DNA from: Acanthochromis polyacanthus
Taxonomy: Eukaryota; Chordata; Actinopteri; Pomacentridae
Length of the DNA: 64,000 nt
Reading direction: 5' to 3'
Assembly: GCF_021347895.1 (NCBI RefSeq)
Contig: NC_067121.1
Span: forward strand, 37,497,974 to 37,561,973
The notes below the pieces were generated by a model that saw nothing but the letters and a program-made list of their open reading frames with translations, was not told the DNA's origin and did no database searches. Made by a program: the position numbers and the translations under genes. Within the stretch, counting starts at the first letter, position 1, and each line of letters opens with the position of its first letter. Positions 11,140 to 23,000 of this stretch are shown here, piece by piece.

Positions 11140-14040
11140 TTTTGTTCCACTGTATTTTCCAGTTTTACCACAGTGCCAGTAGATGTCAGCAGCACTGCAG
11201 AAACGTGAAACGAGTGAACATATATTAGACCTCAGTCTTATTGTAGGAGGTGCTGTCCAGTGCCATAATGTCAGATACAGCCCATGGAGGTTTTATTGGC
11301 AGTAAAGTTACTTTTTACAAAGAAGTTTCTCATGTTTTGGGTTTTTCTTTACATTTCTGCACAGATATTGATCCATAATGAAAACTTTGGAGTTTGAAGC
11401 CTTAATTTGCGTGTCTTTAGTGAGGACCTTTTTTTTTTTGTCTCTCACTAGTACCATAGGAAATCTATTGCACTTCTGCTAAGATACAGTTCGTCATGTT
11501 TATGCACCTGGACATGTCATCAGTTATGTTTCCGGAAGACAGCAGGTGTTTTGGGTTTTTAAACAACACACATTATCACCCAGATGACACTGCAAGTGTA
11601 GATCAAGTTGTGCCAACATGTATCTATTACATAACAAAGTGGCATATCTGTCCAAATACAGCTTTTAATGCAAGTTTGAAGCATGTCAGATTAATGTTCA
11701 CCCATCCTTTTGTTATGCCTGAATTATCCTGTAGTGGGTTGCAGGGGGCTAGAGGAGTGAAACTGAAAAGTTTGACTATTTGACGGATGCAATTCAGATC
11801 ACAATCTTACAGAAGCTGACTGCTAATTATAGATCCGTCAATAAACTTTTAACAATAATTTGGTGTTCTCAAACATCGTCTCAGTATTTATAGACGCAAA
11901 AACCAATGCAGTAACTTAGGATATTTGACTCGACTGCTCCGCTTCTCAGCATGTGGTCCGAAGAAAGAGCAGGAAGACATTTAACACTTGGAAACCGGGT
12001 CAGAATTTATTTCTGTACAAACAGCAGCAGCTTCAGAGCCCAAACTGACAGACAGGAGAGCTCAGCTGAGTCAGACATTTCAGAGCTACAAGGTAAAGGA
12101 TGGGACAGTAATTGATAATAAAAATAGGAATAAGAAATTAGGACACCGATGAAGGAATCTCGTGTGTAAATATATCAAATACATCTCAAAGAATATTGGA
12201 ATTTTAGGGCCTAATGTGCAATGAATTCAGGGCAAAAGTGATTGACGAAGCTCAAGTCTCTTAGCCCAAAATCTTGCAACTTCTGACAGAAAGAAAGACA
12301 GAAGATTTAATGCTAATAAAGTCAAAACTCATATTAGTCAATCATGCTTTGATCTTTCTTTAACTGTGTGCATGTTGGTGACTTAAGCAGAAACAAGGTG
12401 GTCTCAGTCCAGAAGTTAATCTGTTTCTCAAATGAACATTTCTTTTCAACTTTCAGCTGCTTTACACACTTCTTTATAAGCTACTTGATTGGAATCTCTG
12501 CTTGCATGACCAAAACCACCACCCAACTGTGGAGTCGGACCATCCGAAGAAGAGTTGGAACCACATTCCCGGTGGGTGACTTTGGCCCAAAAATATGCTT
12601 AATAACCAGTTTATAGTTTTTGTAACACCTTGCTTGAGTCAGTGCTCCAACACTGAGAAGACTAAGAAGACTTAAGACTTAAGAAGACTATTGGCTTTCT
12701 GAGGGGGGCAGAACATGTGTCACACAATCGGCATCTTTGACGTTGCTGAATTCTGTCAGAGTTCTATTTTGGATTCTTTTAGTCTTATATATATATATCA
12801 CAGCAAGAGAGAAAGGATAGTAAATGTGGGTAAAGGGTGTCACCTCCCACTGATTGACAGAGACGACTGCAACAGCTGAGTCTCAGCCCAGATACAGTAC
12901 AAAGGTTACTGCTATTAATACACGCGAACACACACACATAATGTGGCATATTGCATTTAATTGATGACACTGAATTCATGACACTGCTCTTCTCAGCGTT
13001 GCTCAGACTCTTAACTTCTGCTCTGTGTTAAAGTGAATTAAGTCAGAAACCCTGACACGCCCATATTAACGCCAAAGAGTCTCCATTACCGTTTCAACCT
13101 TCAGCGACCTCAGGAGGAGCAATGTGACACCTTCAAGGCCCCGCAGACGTATGACAGGGCGAGAACATGCTCTGTATTTTTATATATGTTTGTGGAGGAG
13201 AGGGGAGGTGTCAATGACAGGGAGGAGAGCAGAGAAGCTACTGTTACAATGGAGATAGTTTGAAGACTATTCTGAAGCTACAACTGTTGGACATCTCAGG
13301 GTGTATCACAGCAGTGGAAATTTCAATTCTGCAGAAGCAACCTGGAGTCACTGCACAAGAAAACTGGAAGAAGAACCCACTGCGTTAAATCAGAGAAGAG
13401 CTTAACTCTCTTCTACCAGCAGCTACAAATACTGAGGAGAGAGGGGTTTAATGAGCTGCAGATGGACTACACTGAAGCTACAAGCAGTTAGCTGTGTTAG
13501 CATGCTGTTCTGAGTCAGCAGAAGAGCTGCTGGACCGGAGAACTTCAGGGCTGGATTTCACAGTGGGCACACGTTTGGAATCTGTGGAATGCTAGAAGCC
13601 AGTTGTCATTTCATTCATGTTGAACAGTTCAAACTCTACGCATGGATGCAGAAACATAGCAGCTAACACCGGTGGACTTCAGCTGTTTTTTTTACTGGAC
13701 TACCAGCAGCTTTGGATTTCTACAGAATCAACCACCAACAACCATCAATGAACCAAAGGATCTGATCTCAGACTTTGAAAGATATACTTTAGTTCAATTG
13801 CAAGAAGACTTGTTTTTACACTCCTCTGTTCCACTCTGGTGCACATGAATGGACAACAAAGGATGCTGAGTAGCTCCTTTTACAAGAGAGGTAACCACCA
13901 GTCAACAGTGTGTTAAGTGTATTCTGTAGAGGATTTTAGCCTCATCACATGAAACAGTGAATGCTCCTGAGTCTGGGCCTTGATAATCTACACAAACACA
14001 CTGCTGCATTCAGAGCTAGCAGCAGGCGACCTTCATATTT
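11140..14040. other. Upstream region of the FITM1-like gene
   Basis: No protein-coding exon was recognised. A TATA-like run (tatttttatatatg, about 13177-13190) lies upstream of a long purine-rich stretch. A donor-like site (agag|gtaacc, near 13889) and an acceptor (tttcag, near 14043) would make a noncoding first exon for the FITM1-like gene. This arrangement is inferred. Confidence 0.3.
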
Positions 14041-14078
14041 CAGCTTAGATCCTGTCAGAGTTGTGGTTCTGGGTCCAG

Positions 14079-16291
14079 ATGTTCCTCAACACGGTGCTGG
14101 TGGTCCTGACGGACCTGGCAGCCAGGTTCCTGGGTAACACCGCGTTCCGGCAGCACTTCCACCTGCTGCTGTCGGCGGTGGTGATGTTCGGTCCTGCGCT
14201 CAGCTTCTGGGTATCTCAACACAGCATCTTCGCCAAGAGGAGCCACTTCCTGTACAGGTGAGACCACTTCCAGTTTTCAGTCCACTTCAGCCCAGTTGTG
14301 TTATTTTTCGGTTCAGTTGGATCTGATACAGGAGCTGCAGTAGAGCGGGTCTCCTCCTTTCCTGTGTGTTATGAAGGAAACCTTACAAATTAAACACAGA
14401 GCATACAGAACAAAATATGCTCTGGTTATTGGAACTCATGAGTGTTTTGATTATTTGATTAGTTCCAAGCTTTGACTATTTGTCCTGTTGAAAAGGTTTC
14501 GTCCTCTGGGTTAAATTGTTGACGATGGATGGATGGATGGATGGATGGATGGATGGATAGATAGATAGATCCATCTATCTAGAGAAGAACACCAGAGTCA
14601 TTTTCACCACTTTCCCAGGATGAGCCCAACTACAATCATCTATTTGCAGCAATCACAAGTCTCAACTGAAGCTATTTCTACTGTCTGGCAGTAGCTGTGT
14701 TCGATTTTCATACTACTAAGTAATATGTAGTGATGCCAGACATTGTGCAGTTAATAATTTAACGAGTGAGTAAATACACTTAATATCGCTTCACATTGGC
14801 AAGAAATGAGATAAGCATTGAAGCCACCTAACTTAAAGCAGCATTAAATGATTTCTTTTTCATTTTATCATCTTACTAAGTTGCAGTGACAAACATGCAA
14901 ACAGATGTGTATTTACATGTTCAGCAGAGAGCATTAGTCATATTTATCTTCGTTAGATGGAAGTAAGTCTAATATTCACTCCTTCTGGCGCTGGTTTGAT
15001 CTGCACTAACTCCTGAGGAAAATATCTATTTGTTTACCAGTTAAACACTTCACTACTCAACATTCAAACAAGATGAAAGCAGCGAGATTGGATCAAAACT
15101 AGTTTCTAGATGTAGACTGCAGTTATAATCCTGATATCTTCCATCTCAGCCTATGGTTACACTTCAATACCCATACTTCCATAATATACAATACACCAGA
15201 AAAAGACAGTATGTCCCAGTGCATAGTATGTCATATGTAGCATGCTAAAACTTCGCAGATGTCCTACTGTATCCAGTCAGATTTTGCAATATGCAGGCGA
15301 ACGTGCTTTTCTGGCCATTCTGATCCACAATCCTCTTAGATATATTTAAAAATCAATTAAAAAATTGTCATGTGAAGTCAAAATTCTTAGATTATTCTGG
15401 CTGTAAAATTCTGATCCGTACTTTGAAACTTAATGGCAAAGACACTGTGAAAAACTGAGTAGGAGTCTTCTCAGACTTGTGGTTTGTATGTAATTATATT
15501 ACCTTTCGTTAATGTTCCGGTAAAGTCCTAAAACTTTTAATATTTAGTATAACAGAGCATAATTTGTCCCTTCTGCAGTCTCTGACATTTCTGCCCTCAT
15601 GTCCTTCTGCAGGATGTTCCTTCGCTCCGGTTGGGGTTGGACCTGCGTCTTCGTCGGCTCTTTCGTCTTCCTCCTGTCCTTCTCCATTCGTCGTTCCCTC
15701 TCCCTCTCCATGCGTCACCTCTCCAGACTCGGGGTGGCAGGAGGCCTGTGGCTTGGTTTCTGCAAACTCCTGGACCTGCTGGAGAACGCTACAGGAAGCT
15801 GCTACGAATCGTTACACGCCGGCCAAGACGTCGCCAACGGGCAGCCTCTGCTGGTGCTCCGAGAGGACGAAAGCAAGTCTGAGTGCCTCAAAGCTGGGAT
15901 GCTTTGGAGGGGCTATGAAGTTTCAGAGGACGTCTTCCTCCTATGTCTTTGCTGCCTGCTGCTGGCAGAAGAAACAGCTGTGTTTGGTCCTTATCTGAGC
16001 CTAGGAGGGATCTCAGATGCCCCTCTGAGGATCCTCTTCCTGTTCTGTGTTATCCTGCTCGCGCTCTGGATCTTTCTACTGCTTTGTCTCTTAGCTTACT
16101 TCCCTCAGTTCCCCACCCAGCTGCTCGGGGGCGCTCTGGGCTGCCTCAGCTGGAGGGGACTGTATCAGGGCTGGTACCGCATGGGGCCCAGCTGGTACTG
16201 CCCGGGGAGGCCCGGTCTGGGGCTGCTGAACACCAAGGCCAGCAGTACTGAAGCAGAAGACGTCCAACCCAACCACGACCACTGCAGTTAA
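14079..16291 (+). CDS. fitm1l: Fat storage-inducing transmembrane protein 1-like (FITM1-like)
   Basis: FIT proteins are multi-pass ER membrane proteins needed for budding of lipid droplets. Characterised FIT2 is reported to be an acyl-CoA diphosphatase. The gene has two coding exons, 14079-14257 and 15613-16291, joined in phase through AG|G (Arg), for about 285 residues against about 290 in human FITM1. Family blocks visible are FLGNTAFRQHF, VVMFGPALSFWVSQHSIFAK, WGWTCVFVGSFVFL, MRHLSRLGVAGGLW, ENATGSCYE, and GYEVSEDVFLLCLCCLLLAEE split over the fifth membrane span. An upstream TTG keeps the frame open, but ATG 14079 matches the family start and a stop lies at 14046. Oddly, the two positions where FIT proteins carry conserved histidines read S-E-D and Y-F-P here (see findings). 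The 1-like versus canonical fitm1 name is my judgement. Confidence 0.92.
14526..14570. repeat. ATGG/ATAG tetranucleotide microsatellite
   Basis: A run of ATGG units passes into ATAG units within the single intron of the FITM1-like gene, followed by a short inverted piece (ccatctatct). Confidence 0.9.
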
Positions 16292-16420
16292 CTTTCAACA
16301 TTCAAACATTTAAGAACTGAAATGATTTAAATCCTGAACAAAAACATGGACTGTGGGACTTTTGTAAGGGTCAGTCAGAGTCTGTAATGTATTTCAATGT
16401 AGCATCTCTACATTTAAATC

Positions 16421-16426
16421 ATTAAA
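16421..16426 (+). promoter_or_regulatory. Candidate poly(A) signal of the FITM1-like gene
   Basis: ATTAAA lies 130 bases after the stop codon, followed by a GT-rich stretch (gggtgtgtgttcttt) suited to a cleavage downstream element. Confidence 0.55.
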
Positions 16427-16439
16427 GGGTGTGTGTTCT

Positions 16440-17520
16440 TTCAGGTGTTAACTGGGAGTCACAAAAGACAACAGCTGAGTCTCCTCAAGACTACAGAGTG
16501 AATATAAAAGATGGACGCAGCCTCGTGGTCTGAAGGAAGCTCCTAAAAAATCTGTTCTTTATAACAGCCAGCAGGGGGCAACTCCTCTGGTTGCAAAAAG
16601 AAGTCCGATTGTATAGACGTCTATGAGAAAATAACCCTACTTCTTCCTTGATCTGCTAGCTCAGGAAACATTTCCCATTTGGTCCCATTTAGAGTGAATT
16701 AGATGGTAAAGTAGGGTATGTTTTAGGGGACCTTGTGATTAAAATGTCCTCATGTTTTCTGTCAGATCCATCACAGTGTCAAAAGACGGGAAGTTGTGGA
16801 CGAATAAAATAACAAAATTGTCATCTGTCTTTTTCCAAATGCTTCTCCGTGACCTTGGTGGAAAACATTGTGACGTTGAGGAAAGATGCAAAAGAGAATT
16901 CATCGGGACAACTGTGATGCTGAAAGAATCCGACTGCACTTACACCAGGCTAAGCATTGATTAAAGGGTGGATGGTTGACATGGGTCTGAAGCGGATAGT
17001 GCATCCGTTTAAATGCCGCAGGGAATTGTGAAATGGCATCACTTTTGTAAAGGATAATTTACAAAAGTTCCTGTCTTGTCTCAGGATAATCTGTCCTGCA
17101 GGAGATAAGACAGGAAGTATTGAACCCCCTTTAGTTACAGAATTGGACCAGCTCTTATCACAACTGCTACTTACATACTTCTGTCAATTCTGCTTAGTTA
17201 ATATACTCAATGAATAAAAACAAAAATTCGACTCCATCCCAGGCTTCACAACAATCGTCCACAAATCCAATCTTTAATCTATGCTTTGATCAAGAGACAG
17301 CATCTGCTCTTTAGATACAGATTTGTGTCACAACCAAATAAATCCAACACTTAAAACATAGAGAACTCGAAAGACTCCACATCTCTCTGATAGATTTTCA
17401 GAGTCTGGTTAGTTTTTCTTTTTAAGTGCAGTGACTCAGTCCGATAGGTAATCCTGCTTCTATTCACAGCACTGTATTGACTTTTCACGCTCCTAATAGT
17501 CCTCCTAAAACTATTCTAGG
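16440..17520. other. Intergenic stretch with no recognisable gene
   Basis: Sequence between the 3' end of the FITM1-like gene and a MITE. The open frame at 16752-16964 and its antisense partner show no recognisable domains. Confidence 0.35.
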
Positions 17521-17525
17521 CACTA

Positions 17526-17772
17526 CAATTCAAAAGTTTGGGTCACCCAGACAATTTTTCCATGAAAACTCACTTTTATGCATGTGCTAATGTAACTGCA
17601 AAATGGTTTTCTAATCGTCAATGAGCCTTTCAGCACCATTAGCTAACACAATGCAGCATTAGAACACAGGAGTGATGGTTGCTGGAAATGTTCCTCTGTA
17701 CCCCTATGGACATATTCCATTAAAAATCAACTGTTTCCAGCAAGAATAGTCATTTACCACATTAATAATGTC
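17526..17772. mobile_element. Truncated MITE, same family as 41051-41336
   Basis: Begins 'caaaagtttgggtcacccag' and shares a long, nearly identical internal block (gagcctttcagcaccattag ... gttcctctgtacccctatgg) with the element at 41051-41336. The right terminal repeat seen in that copy is missing here. Confidence 0.7.
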
Positions 17773-17779
17773 TAGACTG

Positions 17780-19160
17780 GCCCCTGGAGCAAAACAAGTT
17801 GGGTAACTCTGCTTTACAGCCGCACTAGCTGCTCTGGGAGGCTGTATTTAGTCACAACAGTGCTTTGAGTTAAATGTCAGAAGGCCAACATTCTGCTGTT
17901 GAACAGGTGTCTGTATATTATAGCTCATCGACTGGCCAACAAGTTCACTCGGTTTATGAGAATGTCAATATTTCAGTATTGGCTGTAGCCAGAACTACAA
18001 TGTCTTTGAGATACTAGACTGAAAAAAAGAATGAACAAAGCCAATGTGAACTCCATAGGGACACTAAAAGATAAATCAGTGGATTAGAAAAGTGATTACA
18101 TCTGATCCCACTGGAAAATACAACAAAACTGATGATATTCCATCTTGGGCTGCAACAAATGTTTAATTTTCTGTATCAAAACCACCAGTGAAATCACAGA
18201 AATTGGTGACATCTTGGTGCTTTGGTATTCACTTTACTATCGTGTGATAAAAATCCAAATCCTCATATGAGACGCAAGATGAAGAAAATGCTATTTTTGC
18301 ATTTAAAATTTGTTCTTTCATCAAAAAATTGATTTATTTCATATTTTCTATTGGTTTATTGACTGAACTCTGCTTCTTTGTTTAGTACTAATCAACACAT
18401 TTCAAGGTGATAATACGCTAAACTAAGATAGTGAACATGGTAATTAGGGTTTTTCCTGGCTCAAAACATTTGACAGTAACATCAGTAGATGCACAATGAA
18501 AACAATGAGCTGCTGTAATTCAGGGGCGGATCCAGATTAATTTTAGTGGGGGGGGGCACAGGGGGGGACGACAGATATTTTGGGGGGTCACCGAAAAGTT
18601 GTAAGAAAAAATGAAAGCTGCTACCGACCTCTCGCTTTTATAAAATATTTTTCATCTTTTTTGGCTCTTTAAACCAATAGGAGAGCTGTATTTGACCTTT
18701 TCAATTTCGACTGTTAACATTCAAATTATGATGGACTTGTTTATGTGAATTACAGCATCATCAGATGCAGCATATGCCTGTTATATGCCTGATAACTTTT
18801 GTGCTCGGTGATTTTATTTTGATTCTGGCTAAAACCTCTTGTCTTTAACTTGACCCGTCGTTTATGTGAGAAATCGACAATAAAGCAGTTTGTGGAGCCT
18901 GGCTGAGCTTCAAAGATGCTGTTTAACTGCAGAACATTACCATCTAACCCTGGAAAACATTACCCAGGCCAAATACCAGCAGGCTGACATTAGCAATTAG
19001 CTTAAAGAACCTTAGCAGCTGCTCACATGGCTGTACCATCAGACTTAAAATTACAGGAAACACGTGCATCCAAGGGACAAAAAACCTTTAAAGCACATAG
19101 GATTTAGTGTCTTCTACTGACTCTTGTGTATATTCCTGTTGTATTAATTCTCCACCTCAG
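17780..19160. other. Intergenic stretch between convergent genes
   Basis: No gene was recognised. It contains a G-rich tract at about 18546-18590 with several runs of five or more G. It separates the plus-strand FITM1-like gene from the minus-strand trnau1ap 3' end. Confidence 0.4.
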
Positions 19161-19185
19161 ACTCCAGTTTCCTTCCTAAATGTGT

Positions 19186-19191
19186 TTTATT
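19186..19191 (-). promoter_or_regulatory. Candidate poly(A) signal of trnau1ap
   Basis: AATAAA on the minus strand (TTTATT on plus) lies about 860 bases beyond the stop codon, defining a 3' UTR of roughly 19170-20048. Confidence 0.55.
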
Positions 19192-20048
19192 GATAAAACA
19201 TCTCCAGAAATAAAATACATACAAAACTTCAGCCATCAAACAACAGAAAACAAACGCTGCCTTCAAGTCTGACACCTCAACCTCCATAAACCGTCCCGTA
19301 CTCTTTCAGAGCGTAGTGGGACGTCGCTCCATTCATCCATTACATAGAAACACACTGAGCTTCTTGACTGGAAAACAGATAAATACATTTTCTGGTTGTT
19401 TTTGGGTGAACTCAACATCATCATCATCGTCCCTTACTGCACCCTCCACCTGGATCAATCTAAACAAACGGAGGAGAAATCCTTCATTAAAAAAATGAAA
19501 GCGACGAGAAAGCCTGATGTCTTTATGTACAAAGTAATTCTAACAAAAGCGCTGGACTGACAGCAAGCACACGGCAAGACAGTAAAGGCATCGTTGTTGC
19601 TTTTGTCGTCAGAAGACAATCTCCTCTCTGCAAGTCGGGGGCCATAATGACGTGAGCTTTTGCCGGTCGCTACAACAAAAATAAACGTTTGTTCCTCAGT
19701 GACATCATTCTAATCCACAACATTCGGTTGGTGACGCTACAGCTTCTGCTCACCTTCAGCGCTTCATCCTCTAGACAGCATTTACTACACAGTAACTCCA
19801 CTGAATACTAACTAACCTCCTGTTTATTACCAACGTGGTAAACATTACAGTCAACAGAATGTTTGTGTGCATTTTTAAGCATTTAAAGAGGAACAACAAC
19901 GTGTGTTTGCACCGCCGGCCTTTACTCAGATGAAGCAGTGACACGGTGAACTCTGTCTGGCCTTCTAAAGGTGTCAGTGTGGCGTTTGAGTACAAAATCG
20001 TCATTCGAGAGTAAAAGAGGGAGCAGAACGGAAAAGCAGAAGAGGCCA

Positions 20049-23000
20049 TCAAGAGAGGGAGGGGATGGGGGATTCGACAGAGTCCAGAGGCTCCCAGTGA
20101 CACGTCATCATGGCGTCGTAGAGCTCCTCGCTGCGCTGCATGAAGTCTTTGTTCCACAGCTCCACGTCGCATTCAGGGATGGGCTCTGGAAAATAACAGC
20201 AAGGACTGAATTATACCGTCACAGTATGCCATATTTATGAGAGGAAAAGCAACAACAATGAAAAAAAAAAAAAAGGAGAGCCTGCAGTATCGAATAGCAA
20301 ACCTGTAAACCACTGTTGGAGAGATACTTTAAGAGGATTATTCAGATTTTTCTGCTATTAGTAGGATATAAAAAGAGTTTTACCTTCTGCGTTGTCCTCC
20401 TCTATGTCCTCAGTCTCCTCGTGACTCTGCTGGAGAATAACACTGAACGTTAGGACATGTTTCGCAACCTTTCATGCTCGATTAAAGTAAGAAATCTGAT
20501 GGGACGCAACCATGAAAGCATTCATTTAACATCTTATACATACAATTTAGACGCTGCCATGAGCACTTACAGATTCAGCCTCAGTGTTATTTCAATCAAC
20601 CAGAAGTGACTAAATAATCCCAGTCAGTGCTAATATGTGCACCGCGTAACCATGGTTACACCGGCAATAGTTGATTTCTGTTCCCAGTCACTGACACACT
20701 TGAATTACGGCGTTGGAAAAAAGCTTTCAGACACCTTTAAAAATTTTACACAATCTCAAATATCATCAAGGAATATTTGTGGGAAAATCTTTTTTTGTGT
20801 TTCAAAAGGTGTGGCTGCTTTAGACAGACACAAATTGTTTACAAGAAAAACTAACAAAACTAAATTCTCCCGAAATCACCCGATACTCAAAATGGAACCA
20901 ATGAATTTCTAGTTTTTGGGGGGTTTTTTAGCATTTGTTTATTACTATGGCTGTGATTGCACTAAAAGAAATTACACTTGAAGACCTGAGAGTGATTCTT
21001 AATGCAATATACATGCAAATGAATGGGGTGTCTGAAAACTTTTTCCATCACTGTATATACATGACATTAGTAATAATTCCAAAATATGGGACTTAAAGTC
21101 ATTTTAGTACAATGCATAAAAAGATGCTGGACACCTTTCTGTGTAAGCTGATTTCCTGTGTGCATGTAAACACTTAATTTATCATGTTTCTGTATTAGGA
21201 GCACCAAGAGACAGACTAGATAACACACTGGGTGATGTGTTTGCTTTCCTTTCTACTGGACTCGAGAGAAGATCTACATAATTGGAGGTCAGATATTCTT
21301 CTATTAGCAAAGACTCAGAGTTTCCTGCTTTAACTCTTTTGTGCTGAGCTACTTCTACTAACACACATAATCAGACGGCCATGTTTCCTCACCTCTGCAG
21401 CTCCCGTCATGTCGGTGGACATGGGTGGCATCCCCATTGGAGGAGGAGGCATCATGTGACCCGGTGGGGGGTATCCGTAGGGCCCGTAGTTGTAGTTGTA
21501 GCTGTTGTAGCCGCTGTTATAGCCGCTGTTGTATCCGCCGCTGTTGTAGCCGCCGTACTGGTCGTAGCCCCCCCACTGGGAGTAGTAGCCCCCCTGACCC
21601 CCGCCGCTGTGGCTGCCGTAGTAACCGGACTGCGTCTGGTTGTAGTTGCTATGGTAATTCTGGCCCTGGGCCCCGTGGTAGCTGCTCATCTTCTGGCTGC
21701 AGAGCGAGACAAAAACTTTCATCAGAATTTATAAACCTTCACTTTGTAGAAAGCAACAGAAGAATCTAAAGGTTTAGAATTTAATGACCTTAAAGTAATA
21801 TTAGCATTCTTTCAGGTGCGACTTTTATGTAACAGGTACATGTTTTATCCCCCTCTGTGCCTACGGCCGGCGGGGGATAAAAATGGACAGTGAAGGGGCC
21901 TGTCTGAAGTGTAAAGGCAAAATACATCCATGTAACAAAACAACATATTACATGTAACATACAATGTGCATATTAAACATAGTCTATGAAGGGATTTTAC
22001 ATCATGTTGTGTTCACTTTAAAACCACTAGATGGACTTTCTTTAGCCCTTCTCTCTATGCTGAGGTTCACTAACATGTCTGATCTACATAGTTTGACTCG
22101 TGTCTCTTTCTCACCTCTTGGCTACAGCGATACTGAGTCTGAGTGGCTTTCCTCCCAGCATCGTTCCCTGGCACTCCTCGATGGCCTTTTTCTGCTCGCT
22201 CTCCTCCCCGAACTTGACGAAGCCGTAGCCTCTGCAAGTCAGACGACAGTTACACCTCCTCCGCCCACCGACACACACTGCGTACTTGGCATTTACAGCC
22301 ACTTATAATGAGAAACAGAATATAATGGGTATTATTATGGTAGAACTGAAACTTGTTGTTTTACTTTTTAACATGAGGTAGCATCACTTGAATTGTGAGT
22401 TGCTCTTGCTTAGCCTATATGGGGAAAACAATAGTTTCAGCATAAGACGGCAAGAAAACATTCCTTCAGCCCATTTTTTTCGAAAAATGATGAAGACGCA
22501 CTCGTGGTCAACGTCCACAGCACTGCTACGATTATTACACCACAGAAAACACTGAACACATTACTGTTAATTCATTACGATAACATTTAAACCACAATGT
22601 GATACGTCCAAACAAAGTGCAAGAAATTATCTCCTGTCAAACAGCTCCAGCATTTCTGTCACGTCTGTAGGAGCCGACATACCTGGAGTATCCGTACTGG
22701 TCCGTCACTACTTTGGCTCCTTTGCAGGACGGATACTTCTTAAAAACTTGATGCAGCTGGAAGTCGTCCACCTCAGTGGCCAAGTCGCCCACAAACACTG
22801 AGAACTCCGGCCTGAGAGACGCAAAAAGATTGGTCAAATATTCTCACTTTGGACACACAAATACGGCTGTGGAGCATAAAGTGAGAGCTGGATTTCTACG
22901 ACTTCATTTACCCAACAAATAACTGGATGTCTTTCTTATGCATCAGACACACCTGTATAGTCACGGATGCCTTAAATAACTTGCTTTGTGAACTCCACAG

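Noticed and set aside
12785..12979. Minus-strand frame with Cys-rich ending
   Set aside because: No splice context or family match; it runs across an AT dinucleotide repeat.
15564..15998. Alternative frames over FITM1-like exon 2
   Set aside because: The frame joined in phase to exon 1 gives all FIT family blocks; the others give none.
18546..18590. G-quadruplex promoter element
   Set aside because: G runs are present, but there is no nearby gene start and the tract is probably simple sequence.
21381..21769. Two plus-strand open frames, one Val/Ala-rich and one Cys/Arg/Ser-rich
   Set aside because: They are antisense to the Tyr/Gly-rich exon 7 of trnau1ap; the composition follows from the repeats in that exon.
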